Positions 33,551 through 44,035 of a DNA stretch of 64,000 nucleotides are shown here, piece by piece (the stretch's first letter is position 1; each line of letters begins with the position of its first letter). Below the pieces are notes generated by a model. The model saw only the letters and a list, made by a program, of their open reading frames with translations. It searched no databases and was not told the origin of the DNA. A program made the position numbers and the translations under genes. This DNA is from Colias croceus (Eukaryota > Arthropoda > Insecta > Lepidoptera > Pieridae): positions 10,542,501-10,606,500 of the forward strand of contig NC_059550.1 of the NCBI RefSeq assembly GCF_905220415.1, read 5' to 3'.

Positions 33551-35186
33551 TAATAGTTTAAATTCGTCTTCAGCACTTGCAGAAACCTTTTTGAGGGACC
33601 ATGTTGCGGGGTGCAGTACATTATTTGAATTACGACACGTAACTTCTAGTGATATTGTTACTGCCTTTAAGACGCTTAATCTAAAAAATACTTGTGATCT
33701 TTGGGGAATGTCCGTAAATTTAGTTAATAATATCATAGAAAATATTGCGAAAAATTTAGCTTTTATATTTAATAAGTGTTGTGACTATGGTACATTTCCT
33801 AATTTACTAAAGCTTAGTAAAGTTATACCTCTATTTAAGAAGGGCGATCAAGAAGACTGTAACAATTATAGACCTATCTCTATTTTACCAACATTAAGTA
33901 AGGTATTCGAGAAGTTAATATTAAACCAACTGAGTAGTCATTTTGCATCTAATGATTTACTGCACACCAAACAGTTTGGTTTCACAAAGGGGCGCTCAAC
34001 CACAGATGCTGGGGTTGCACTTCTAACACATATATATAAAGCATGGGAAAACTCAAAAAATGCTCTGGGGATATTTTGTGACCTCTCCAAGGCATTTGAC
34101 TGCGTTGAACATTGTACTTTGTTACGTAAACTTAATCACTATGGAATTAAAGGAAAAGCACAGAACCTCATAGCGTCATACCTGCATGATAGGATACAGA
34201 CTGTAGTTGTTAATGGAGAACGTTCTAGCGGTGCGTCAATTAACATTGGTGTTCCACAGGGGTCAATTTTAGGTCCCTTCTTGTTCTTGGTATATATCAA
34301 TGATCTTCCCTATTATTTGCAGGATAGGTGTGAAATAGTTCTGTTTGCAGATGATACCTCATTAATTTTTAATGTGGATAGGCATGACCCAAATGTTGAC
34401 GAAGTGAACAGTGCTCTTTTACACATATCTGAATGGTTTAATGCCAATAATTTATTATTAAATGCCAAAAAAACCACTTGTGTTGAATTTTTACTTCCTA
34501 ACGTAAAAAAGTTGAACAGAGATATTACCTTGAACGGGGAGGTATTGCATCCTACTGAGTCTACTGTATTTCTAGGGTTAACATTGGACGAGAAACTACA
34601 GTGGGGAGCCCATGTCAACACCGCTGCAGGTAAGCTCAGTTCAGCTGCATATGCAGTCCGAAAAATAAGGCAACTCACCGATGAAGATACGGCTAGACTG
34701 GTTTATTTCAGCTACTTTCATAGCATTATGTCCTATGGAATTCTACTGTGGGGCAGGGCTGCAGATATAGAAACTATATTTATCTTACAGAAAAGAGCCA
34801 TTCGCTCTATATATAATTTACGTGCTCGGGATTCACTAAGAGATCATTTTAAGAATACTGGTATCCTTACTGTACCATCACAGTATATATTTAATAATAT
34901 TTTGCATGTACACAAAAGCTCCGACTTACACACAAGAGTAGGAGATAGACACGATTATGGCACAAGGAACAGGAATAGAATTGAAATGCCATTTTTCCGA
35001 TTAGCTAAAGTTAAAAATTCATTTATGGGTCAAGGTATACGCTTTTACAATAGAATTCCTCACAATATTAAAGAGTTTAGTAGTTCTAAATTTAAAACTT
35101 ATATAAAAAATGTATTAGTTCAGAGAGCGTACTACAATATTCAGGAATATATGGACGATAAAAACCCATGGAGGGTTGTCGCGTAA
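33551..35186 (+). pseudogene. LINE ORF2, 3' part: reverse transcriptase (split gene)
   Basis: Continues the endonuclease part at 26679-27928 in the same reading phase after the inserted element. It contains the full RT fingers-palm series: KVIPLFKKGD, NYRPISILP, KQFGFTKGRST, FCDLSKAFDCV, GVPQGSILGPFLFLVYINDLP and FADDTSLI, with the catalytic FADD at 34344-34355. The thumb-type SYGILLWG and a C-terminal region follow, ending at TAA 35184-35186. All key residues are present, so the only visible lesion is the insertion. Its 5' border is TAATAG. Confidence 0.9.
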
Positions 35187-35433
35187 AACCACAAGACAGT
35201 TCATTGGCATATTATGATATATTATGTAGTTAGATATAAGTTTCATATATTGTAATATTTACATGATTTTAAAAGAGCAACTATGGAGTTTCTTGCCGAT
35301 TCTTCTCCATAGATCACTGCTTTCCGAATCGGTGGTAAATGTTAAAATAATTATGTAATGACGATTCGAAAGTGCTACTAAATAGTAGTCTAATTGAATA
35401 AATGAATGTTTGAGTTTGAGTTTTGAGTTTGAG
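35187..35433 (+). other. LINE 3' UTR and GAGTTT-type tail
   Basis: Non-coding 3' end of the LINE. It finishes with irregular (GAGTTT)n copies at 35409-35433, directly before the second half of the interrupted LTR. Confidence 0.75.
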
Positions 35434-35538
35434 TATAAAGACGTAAGCTTGGATGCTAACTAAGGGAAATCGCACCCACATTCTATTCCCGTGCGAACGG
35501 CGTATTCAGCAGTTTTGTATGAAGGCAGGGCCGTAACT
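35434..35538 (-). repeat. 3' LTR, second half (split by LINE)
   Basis: Identical by eye to 37659-37763. It resumes the LTR exactly where the LINE interrupted it and ends at GGCCGTAACT next to the polypurine tract. Confidence 0.9.
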
Positions 35539-35549
35539 CCTCCCGCCGA

Positions 35550-36110
35550 AGTTCAGCGACCATTTTTGAATATTGTGAAAAAATGTTGCTGGAAGCTGGG
35601 GCTCATCTGCTTCCTCATCTGCTCATCTGTGGTCCTCTATAAAGTATGTGTCGATCTGCGTCACATCGTGTACCAAATGGCCAAAATTAAGACTGCACCA
35701 ACCAGAATTATGTATATAGGGATAGTTGTTTGATATATTGCAGGATCCTTTTCTATAGCGATAGGGGTTTCTTCCAAATTAACTGAGTTGAGAATTGCGT
35801 ATCTTGTATATTTATTTCTAATGTCCTTGATATATGTACCGCGTATCTTCAGTCAGTGGCTGTTCCTTAATTTTGTCATTTACATTATAGATCTTGAAAT
35901 TCTCCGACTCGAACATACATCCAGTAGGTATAGTTAATAAGAATGTACCTTGGAGTATCACGAAGTCCTCTTGTTGCATTTAATGTAAGTAATGTATTAT
36001 ACTTCGGGCATTCAGCCTCTATGTACAAGAATGAGTTACTGTTAGTTGCTATATAGGGATAGGAAGGGATGAGGGCCTGCCTAATCTTATTTGGAAAAAT
36101 AGCTAAATGA
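35550..36110 (-). pseudogene. errantivirus env-like gene, decayed C-terminal part
   Basis: On the minus strand around 36000-36090 the sequence can be read as a stretch carrying the A-E-C-P-K motif and a preceding (L)IP-x-YP(Y/F) motif. Both also occur in the env-like protein of the complete element at 46921-54589. The reading is broken by stops and the N-terminal half is absent. It lies next to the 3' LTR, where env belongs. Confidence 0.6.
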
Positions 36111-36629
36111 AATAAATCAAGAATATCTGTAAAACTAATGGAAATTTAAAAATTATTACAATTTGCTTATTTGAAAAGTAGTATCCAGGCTTAAGTATAT
36201 TATAATATTCCCTATCTTTTAATTCTTATATTTTATTCTAATTATAAATGTTACCTAATTTCTTAATCATCTCCCTAACTGTTTCCATAACTTACATTGA
36301 ATTTTAACTAACTTAACATATCTAATAATTGTCATTTAATTTTTTTAAAGAATTGAATTAATACGAAATTAATTTTCTATTGATTTTCCACTATCTGAGA
36401 AAGAATACTATGATGGCCTTTGATAAATCATTAGATGATATATAAACTGAATGCTGATTTTTTTGAAAAGCTTAAATGAAATTGATATATTTTATAACAT
36501 CATTATAATCCAAATTAATACCTGTAATACCTATAATGATCGATCCTAATCTTCACAGTCAGTAAAGCATAGTGTGTAAAGTTCGGATCATATGTATTGT
36601 ATAGTATGTATATACCGATAAGGCGATTC

Positions 36630-36790
36630 ACTATAATTTTAATACGAATAATTCTCGGAATAAAAGTCAGGGCCGTACTCAGGTGGATATAATTCGTGCA
36701 TATTCATTTCACGCATTTTAGAATAATTTTGTGTTAAAGGTAAACCTCTAACGGGTTTCGAATTAAATTCTTTTCTATATTTGTTACTAA
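36630..36790 (-). pseudogene. errantivirus gag-like trace
   Basis: A short minus-strand reading (K-M-R-E-M-N, then a Tyr/Pro/Glu-rich part) resembles the Tyr-rich C-terminus of the Gag at 52526-53737. With the env trace on the 3' side and no pol between, it marks a large internal deletion. Confidence 0.4.
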
Positions 36791-37483
36791 TTATTAAAAT
36801 TATTTTTATTCTTTAAATAAGATGCATTTAATTCTTCGTACATAAATTCTAATGATGAAATTAAATTAAACTAAAAGAAAAATTTATTACAGTTTTTAAA
36901 CGTTTTTTTTCAATTGAAATCGGATACATTGAATTCTTGAACCTAAGGCCTCCTATGAACCGCGAATAAAATCTTAAGTAGAATTATTATATATTTTTTA
37001 TATAAAATGTATGTTTTGCCTCTATGGTGGTTACTACTGAATCATGAAGCGAAATGTAAGTCATGAAATTAGGTAAATTTATTCAATTTATCATTGATTA
37101 AGAAATTAAGCTATTCACTACCTTCAGTAGTACTTATATAACTTTATAACCTAGTTAATAAGTATATAATCTAGTTAATAATATAATTAATTTTATAGTA
37201 CTACTACCTAAACCTACTATTATCTAAAACTAGTCCACGAACAGCCTAACTCAATGTAGTGCTCTCGGGAATTAGACTTTCACGGATGGAAAATCATGGA
37301 AAGGAAATTAGGACTAAAAAAATAGGTATAAACTAGTAAAAGGAAGCAACACAGAACTATTCTATGTACTTACGAATTAATCTGGTTACTTTTTGGGATC
37401 GATGTTTGATTTAGCCTCCAGGCCGCAGAAACCGTAGATTCTGGATCCTCAGCTCCGTAGCGATAGCAAGGCTACTATCTATG
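36790..37483. other. internal leader region of the deleted LTR element
   Basis: AT-rich non-coding stretch between the gag trace and the primer-binding site. No frames of note. Confidence 0.35.
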
Positions 37484-37496
37484 CCACGTTTTTTGA

Positions 37497-37516
37497 GGAT
37501 CCTACCGACTGCGCCA
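37497..37516 (-). promoter_or_regulatory. primer-binding site of the deleted LTR element
   Basis: The minus strand reads TGGCGCAGTCGGTAGGATCC directly after the 5' LTR. TGGCGCAGTC is the tRNA-Ser-type primer site known from 17.6/297-group errantiviruses. The same ten bases follow the 5' LTR of the complete element. Confidence 0.75.
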
Positions 37517-37763
37517 ATTACATGTCCCGCAGCCGGAGGCCCCAAAAGAAAACTCAGATGTACTTAGAAACTACATTTAATTACTAAAGTGAGACTTTAC
37601 ACCCATGTCTGCACGATGCAGACCGGAGTCAAAGAATGAATTTATACATTATAATAATTATAAAGACGTAAGCTTGGATGCTAACTAAGGGAAATCGCAC
37701 CCACATTCTATTCCCGTGCGAACGGCGTATTCAGCAGTTTTGTATGAAGGCAGGGCCGTAACT
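37517..37763 (-). repeat. 5' LTR of the deleted errantivirus-type element
   Basis: 247 bp, starting AGTTACGGCC and ending GTAAT(T) on the minus strand. It is the intact reference for the split LTR. Confidence 0.9.
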
Positions 37764-37835
37764 AACTAAATCAATGATTTTAAATAAAAACAAACTCGTG
37801 TAAATGAATGTATATCAATAAACTAATCAAAGTTG

Positions 37836-38148
37836 ACAGAGCAGTGGTGGCTCAGTGGTGAGACCTCGGACTTCGAATCGATAAGTCCGGGGTTCGAGAC
37901 CAGGCGAGCGCGCAAGAAATAAATTGATTTTTCAATTTATCTGCGCATGTTGTAACATCACCACTGCTCGAACGGTGAAGGAAAACATCGTGAGGAAACC
38001 GACATGTCGAAGAATTAAAAAGTTCGACGACATGTGTCATCCGCCAACACGCACTTGGCCAGCGCGGTGGATTATGGCCTGTACCCTCATAGGAGGCCCG
38101 TGTCCCAGCAGTGGGAACGTATATGGGCTGATGATGATGATGATGATG
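37836..38148 (+). mobile_element. tRNA-derived SINE with (GAT)n tail
   Basis: The tRNA-like head holds box A (tggctcagtggtgag) and box B (ggttcgagacc). The body continues to the ctcataggaggcccgtgtcc end block, which is shared with RTE-type LINEs, and then to a (GAT)n tail. It is flanked by AATCAAAGTTG on both sides (37825-37835 and 38149-38159). This fits the described lepidopteran SINEs of the Metulj type, though the family name is from memory. The intact duplication suggests a fairly young copy. The poly-His frame on the minus strand is the tail read backwards. Confidence 0.85.
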
Positions 38149-38159
38149 AATCAAAGTTG

Positions 38160-39240
38160 TACAAGTTTGAACAAATCAATCGGACTTTATATTTTATACA
38201 TGACATGTGTTAAGTAACTAATTATTTGGATTCATTAGAATCCAGTAACATTACATATCGGTTTCACTTATTGCTATTATATCACTCTTCCTTACGTGTC
38301 GTTCCTTCTTCAAATGACTTGAAATCTAGTGGTCTACATGCATACACGAAGTCAGCTCTTCTTTGACCCATCTATAAGGACATATAAATAAAAGCTCTAC
38401 AATTTGTCTCTACCTCTCTACCACTATTTCAAAATTAGCTCTTATAAGTAATTGAAACTTCAGTGTTAGTTCAATCGCTGAACCACGTAATTTCTAGAAA
38501 ACATTATGTAGGCAAAGACAAAGTTACCCGCGGAAGGAAGCGCGTCCCGCGTCACGGCCCGCATGAGCGGCTTCGTGCATAATCGAACGGCATGCGTACA
38601 CGCGCCGGGTACCCCGCACACCGCTTAATAAAGACTTGCTTATTTATAAATCGCTTGATCGTATGAAGATAATAAGATAAAGTGGAGGAAGTTTCGTTTT
38701 CAAATAATTTTGCTTGCATTGAATTTATAAATTAACGGTATCTGAAATAAAAAAAAAACAAAACCGGTGGAATGTGTTTACTGTTTAATGTTCTTAAAAA
38801 ATATATATTAATGTAATTAAAAAAACACATGCATACGTTACTCTATGAATATAGATTCATCTTTTATTTCGAAAGATTACGCGAACCGCCTAGAAGCCCT
38901 AAGATACGCATTTCCTTCAGTGATCATACCTTTAAAACGTAACGGCTTTTTACCCAACCCAACAGAAAACGATCGTAGGTATTAAATCCTTCTCAGGACC
39001 ATTCTAAACGAGCATCACTATAAAGTATAAATAAAACAATAATAATCACGCTATTAAGAACCCGATAATTGAAAGCAAAACACACTTGTCTAAGCGTTTT
39101 TTCCTGAAATGTCGTATTGTGAATAATAGATGCAGGTAGTGGTGATGTGGGTCGCAACTCGCACGCGAGGCGCCGCCGCCGCCCGCCGCGCCTCACTCGC
39201 ACTGCTGACGTCGGGATAAGTGCACGTGCCCGTCGACACT
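38160..39240. other. intergenic; GC-rich island upstream of the next gene
   Basis: At 38525-38625 a GC-rich, CpG-rich patch (cccgcggaaggaagcgcgtc, gcgccgggtaccccgc) stands out, and another precedes the ATG at 39150-39235 (gaggcgccgccgccgcccgc). Both could be regulatory. No gene is seen in this stretch. Confidence 0.4.
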
Positions 39241-40009
39241 ATGGAATATATTGTGAGTTTTTTTAATTGGAAAAATAATCAATAATTAATAAGAAAATTG
39301 TATAATTAAAAATCTTAAAAAGAAGTTAATTTACATAAATTCATTCATGCATTGTGAATTTACAGCTCAATATTACATGTAGGTAATATTTTTTCGATTT
39401 TATAATATTATATAAAATTCATTATTCTGGCCAGAGTTACTAAATAATTTTTATTAAATTTAAATTATAAATGTGAAAATTTAATTTCAGAAAACACTGT
39501 TAATGCTATCGCTATGCGCGGGCGGTTTTGCCGGCGAATCGCTCAGTGATGCATTACAACGGAGACGAGACGCGCACCCCGTGTACGCCAGGCAGTATGC
39601 CGAGGACTACGAGCCCTACGCGTACGCCGCCATCCCGCTGCACGCGCCGATGCCCATCGTGCACCTCCTGTCACCGACGCCCATCAACAAGTACATCCAA
39701 AACCATAAACAACGCAACCGACCACCGGCAGACAGAGATCTCGAAGCTTACGGCTCCACGCAAACCGAGGAATATGAACCGTACGACTATAATAACTACG
39801 CGTACAGCCCGAACAGCCACAAGTACTCTAACTCCTTGTCAAACGAGGAAGAATCTCAACCTGTGGTGATATACGCGCGGCCGAACAAAAATGGGGGCTA
39901 CACGTATCGCAAGCGACCCTCCTCTGTGACCCAGACGCCGCGCCCCAAACGAGAGCCGATCGTCTTCAGAATACACAAATATAAAATTATCAAGGATTTA
40001 CGCAAGTGA
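39241..40009 (+). CDS. small secreted Tyr/Pro-rich protein, two exons
   Basis: Exon 1 (39241-39252) encodes MEYI before GTGAGT. Exon 2 starts after TTTCAG at 39491 and ends TGA at 40009, giving 176 residues. The signal peptide is MEYIKTLLMLSLCAGGFAG. The mature part has a basic QRRRD stretch, then two related segments, EDYEPYAYAA and EEYEPYDYNNYAYSP. These are separated by a hydrophobic LHAPMPIVHLLSP stretch and followed by a basic tail (YKIIKDLRK). The four-codon first exon matches the cuticle-type genes upstream, but the Val hexapeptide block is absent. I do not recognise the family. A cuticle or other extracellular matrix role is plausible from composition and gene architecture only. No TATA box is evident; the upstream region is CpG-rich. 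Confidence 0.75.
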
Positions 40010-40384
40010 TTTTTATATAACATGGATGGTGCGACGCGAAAATTTCAAATGCAAAAACCGTCAGTTTCATAGTGATCCGTTTTGACTGGAGTATTAATTG
40101 ATAATGCGTTAATAGCTCTTCAGGTCTCAAGTCTTTCCTCAAGTTATACTATAGTATCTATTATATTATCTGTGGTTGTACACAGAATGAAGAATCGATT
40201 GGAATCGTAGACAGAGAAACGATTGGAATTTGGAATAGGTACAGTCGGTTAGGTCGGTTACCACTTACCTGGGAGGTCATACAATGCTATTTGTCATAAG
40301 AGTTTTGAGAAGTTGTGATCAATTTTGTATTTTAGACAAATTACAAAGGTTGTAAATATAATTCCTAGCATTTTGTGCGATTAA

Positions 40385-41442
40385 CACTTTGACAGCGGAT
40401 CACGTCCGACGTACGTGGCGCTTATTTTATGCTAATTAGCCGCATACATAATGAGCGTACCATTCTGGGCGCGCCGGCACTTTTTGACCATTTTGTTAGT
40501 TTCATAGAAAAAAAACTATAATAGTTGCGGCCGTGATTTTTTTTTCATTGTATTGAAGATATTTTATATTATTATATAAAATAATAAAAACATGTGTAAT
40601 TGTATTTTTTTTATTATAAAATCAACTTAGAATGAGGCACGTTTTCAAAAAAAAAAAAAACTCTAACATCAACATTTTTCGAATTTTATGACGTGTAGTC
40701 TTTCCTGGTGTGGTATTTTTTGAAGCACGGGTCATAACACAAGGGCACGTTGCAATCTGGGCAGTAAGACTAGACCTGTTCTTCTAATCCTTGACCGCCC
40801 CCTTGTCCTTATCGGTGCTTGGTATGTCTTCTGGTATGTTCCTGCTCGGGTATGTCCTCATCACTAACTTCTAATTGTTCTTGACCGGCTCTAAACTCGT
40901 CTATTGCCTCTGAAAAACAAAACATGTAGGTACTTATTCAAAACCAAAAGCAATTACGATCTTACAAAAATACAAGTAAATCAATAGCTTACCTTCAGTT
41001 TCTATTATCGTGGTGTTCTCCTCAATATCCGAATCCTCATCATTTTGCAAAATGTCATTAATATCTCTAGTTTCTCTTTCCGAATCCAGACGAAATCGTC
41101 GTCGCGAAGTCATTTCGCGCCAAAAATTGTCACACGTCTCGATCGCTTAGGCAACTGGCGCGCGAGAGTCGAGTGTCGACCCGGCTCGTGCGATCCTTTG
41201 TTTCCCGCACCCCACACACCGCAAGTATTTGAAGTGCGTTTGTGTGTGTAGCCAAAACATTCATCTAAGCTTTGACATGACGCGGATCACGCTTACAGGC
41301 CGTTGTTTTAAAGTAAACAGTATTGAAATTCACACACGTACGCAGTACGTGATCAGCGTCTCTAACAAAAAACTGTCACGGACAGGGGACGTGATCGGCT
41401 GTCAGAGATTGGAAATAAATAAAATACTTAGCTGTCAAAGTG
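40385..41442 (-). mobile_element. piggyBac-like element, internally deleted
   Basis: Flanked by TTAA on both sides (40381-40384 and 41443-41446), with inverted ends CACTTTGACAGC. On the minus strand it keeps the N-terminal part of a transposase (exons at 41113-40993 and 40919-40819) and the C-terminal cysteine-rich domain (about 40775-40687). The catalytic middle is missing. TTAA target use and a C-terminal CRD are diagnostic for piggyBac. Confidence 0.85.
40687..41113 (-). pseudogene. piggyBac transposase, N- and C-terminal remnants with intron
   Basis: Exon 1, minus strand, from ATG at 41113 to 40993, encodes MTSRRRFRLDSERETRDIND and an acidic stretch (NDEDSDIEENTT) typical of piggyBac N-termini. 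GTAAGC and a TTTTTCAG acceptor bound a 73-bp intron (40992-40920). Exon 2 continues in phase (EAIDEFRAGQEQLEVSDED) to a stop near 40819. After a deletion, 40775-40687 reads as a zinc-ribbon-like CRD (YCPDCNVPLC, then C-F-K-K-Y-H) ending at a stop. The DDD catalytic core is gone, so the copy cannot transpose itself. It could make a short acidic N-terminal protein. Confidence 0.75.
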
Positions 41443-41446
41443 TTAA

Positions 41447-42611
41447 TGGTTAATCAATAATTCTATTTATTTATTTATTATGTTGAAATGTCACTATGTG
41501 CAGCAATTTTAGAAGTTAATTTGACGAAAAACCAATGGTGGAACAAATTTATAAAATTAAGTAAATTATTTACTAAGTAGGTTAATTTTAGTAATATTTA
41601 TACAATGCACATGTAGCTATTTATTGATTTAATTAGTATCTGATCTAATTTCACCACTTTTTAATAAAAAAAATATGGTATAAAGACTAAACTTTTTTTA
41701 TTTTATTTCCTTCATCCGTTAACGCCAGTAGAATAAAATAATATAGAATCCAAATATTATGAATACCTTCAAAAAAATATTCGGGCTCAAAGGTAAAAAA
41801 TATGTTGATGTCTTTGAATGTATAATATTATGGTCGTTTATTAATATAATGAATAGGAAATTATTTGTGATTTAGGCAATATTCGGTGATTATTTTTTTC
41901 ACAAAGTTTATTTTACTTCAGTTAATTAATTATTAAAGTGCCTTGAACGTGCAATTAGGAAATAAAGAAGCACGCGAAAAATATGTTTATCTAATTAAAT
42001 TTAATAAACTCTTTCTTTTTCATATTTCCGTTGTCTAATAGTACTAATAAGAATCTCTCGTTACTACCATTTCTTCTTCCTTATCTTTCTAATCATATTA
42101 TAACTTGTTTATTTAACTTCATAATATGAGTTAAAACAAACACGATTTAGTAGATAATGAATAAACAACTATGGTAATAATTATCTTTTCTGTTTCAAAA
42201 ATATAATATGAGCTGAAAATCTGACATGAAGTTAAAAAAAAGTAAAACAATAATTATACCTAATAAGAGTAGGTACCTAGAAAGCTTTAAGCATAATATG
42301 TTTCTTTCATTACGCAAGGTTGGCCATGTACCATTTTTATTTCTATAAAGAACGACGTCATAACGTTTTAAAAACCGAAACTACTATTCGATTCAACCAA
42401 ATCGATTTGATAACATCGTGGGTAGCATAGGAAAGAAGTGTGTTTAAATATTATTGAGGTAAATCGGTTAAAATAAAATGAATCTTTATTGATTAATGCA
42501 AAAGGGATTAGGGAAGTAAAGTAGTACTTTATAGGAGTGCACGCCACGAGAGAAGTTCACTGAAATCGCTTAGTCTATGAGCTTTTCTCCTGGAACATAA
42601 TAAGACAACTA
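41447..42611. other. intergenic, nothing recognised
   Basis: AT-rich sequence between the piggyBac-like and fold-back elements. No supportable gene. Confidence 0.4.
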
Positions 42612-43064
42612 GTCCATTGAAAAGTTACATTTGGGGTTGCGTTTTTTAGAGGACGCAATTTTATTTTTTTTGAAGTTAAGTTTGTGGGGTCGCCACCCTT
42701 GTCCCACGGCCGCCATCTTGAAAATAGCGGTTGATATGGTTTTTACGATATATCTCTTAAAGTATTTATCTAATAAAAATAAATTTTTAGCATTATTTGT
42801 TGCAAATTAAATTCTCTACAACTTTAGTCCAGTAACTTTTTGTCGTAGAACTATAAAAAAAAGTTATAAGCGAAAATGTTCAGGAATTAGAGATATTTAT
42901 ATTTTTCAATAAAACTTTTATTTATCACTTTACGAAGAAATGATATCAGACCATTTTTGTAGATTATTTTTCGAGGAACAACTTTTACACATATATATTA
43001 TGTGTGTACTAATAATAATTAGTCATCAGTAATTGTTTTTTTTTTTTGGTAATAATAATATTAA

Positions 43065-43870
43065 TATGGGCGTAGGGATGTGACGACCCCATCGCCCACG
43101 GTTGAAATATCTATGGTCTACGTGACAATAGATATTTCACCCGTGCAGTCAGTCAACCCGCAGGACACCTTGTGGCGGGGTGTCGGGGAGTAGCGACCCC
43201 GCGGGAACCGAGTGCTCCCGGGGGAGGCCCCTGTCTTCATCTCCGGCTTGCCTTCACCGGCCGGTCGCAGTGAAGTCTGACGAGGACAGGACCCCCACCT
43301 CTGGCTTGCCTTAACCGGCCGGCCAGAGTGGAGTCGCGAGAGCTTTTAGCTCGAAGGGTGGATGCGAAGCGTAAGTGGCGAGTGGGCACGTGATGCTGGA
43401 CCCTCAGGGAGCGCGTGATCGGAGTTTAAAGTCCAGGGACGCCTCTCCACCCTTAGCTGCTCACAATATGTTGCCCCCTTGTCGCACTATTGCAGCGACT
43501 TATTTCGGGGGCCCATACAGTGAGAGGGCGAGTCACCACCTGCCAACATATTTTTACTTTCTTTTAGTAGAAAGGCAGGTGCCATAGTTTCCCATAGTCC
43601 CCAGTACCAGTCCATTTAGCATCCCAATCCATAGCCCAATTATTAAATTTCCATACCCTGCAATAGTTCTACATCGGCCGCGGACTGCCCAGGGCTGTAT
43701 CTCTATAGTGCAGTCATGGGCAGGCTGCGGCTGGTGTCCCACAACACATTAAAAGTCTCTAAAGGGCCTCTGCGTGTTGGATCCGTGTCCCCACGTAAGC
43801 CTTCCAAAGATCCGGGTACCGTCCTTCTGGTGGTACCCGAGTATTATGGAGAAGAGAAACATATTAATAT
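43065..43870. mobile_element. GC-rich insertion inside the fold-back element, class uncertain
   Basis: About 790 bp of much higher GC content than the flanks (gatgtgacgaccccatcgcc, tccggcttgccttcaccggc). It ends with a ggtggtacccgagtattatg block and sits between copies of ATATTAATAT, which may be a target duplication. The twice-repeated GGCTTGCCTT-ACCGGCCGG motif is conspicuous. It may be the 3' part of an R1-type LINE or another dispersed repeat. No coding frame with motifs was seen. Confidence 0.45.
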
Positions 43871-43905
43871 TAATAATTAATTTTGCAATATTTTTAATAA
43901 TTAAT

Positions 43906-44035
43906 TATTGACTCTTTTCCCCACCATCCAGGAGGTAGAGTCTGGAAGCACGTTTTTTTTACGTCGAAAAGCAGGGCTGAAATGTTCTGCAGTGTGCTTC
44001 CATTGTTCTGGAGTCTGGGAAAAGAGCCAATAGCC
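43906..44035. repeat. small hairpin (MITE-like) repeat
   Basis: Left arm attgactcttttcccca, then gagtctggaagcac; right arm gtgcttccattg, then ggagtctgggaaaagagccaa. Together they form an imperfect inverted repeat of about 130 bp inside the fold-back element. Confidence 0.5.

Larger units (their letters stand above)
24627..35433 (+). mobile_element. full-length CR1/Jockey-type LINE inserted in the LTR
   Basis: The LINE spans about 560 bp of 5' UTR, ORF1 (25186-26694), ORF2 (26679-27928 plus 33551-35186), a short 3' UTR and a tail of GAGTTT-type repeats (35409-35433). It lies inside an otherwise continuous LTR, with TAT repeated at both borders. ORF2 is interrupted by a 5.6-kb element at 27929-33550. 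Without that insert the reading frame on both sides is the same, so the LINE was complete when it was hit. It shares its RT type with the fragments at 1-1190 and 62978-63195. Confidence 0.9.
24481..37763 (-). mobile_element. errantivirus-type LTR element, internally deleted, holding nested insertions
   Basis: A minus-strand LTR element bounded by the 4-bp duplication AACT (24477-24480 and 37764-37767). The right (5') LTR is 37517-37763. The left (3') LTR is split in two, 24481-24626 and 35434-35538, by the LINE. The two LTRs look identical by eye, so the insertion is young. Next to the 5' LTR a primer-binding site begins TGGCGCAGTCGG, as in gypsy-group errantiviruses. A polypurine tract (GGCGGGAGG on the minus strand) adjoins the 3' LTR. 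Only about 2 kb of internal DNA remains (35539-37513), with traces of env and gag; pol is missing. Without the LINE the element would be about 2.5 kb and non-autonomous. Confidence 0.9.

Noticed and set aside
37852..38154. Small poly-His protein on the minus strand
   Set aside because: It is the (GAT)n tail and body of a SINE read backwards.
43375..43742. Small frames in the GC-rich insertion
   Set aside because: No motif, no start context; they lie in an interspersed repeat.
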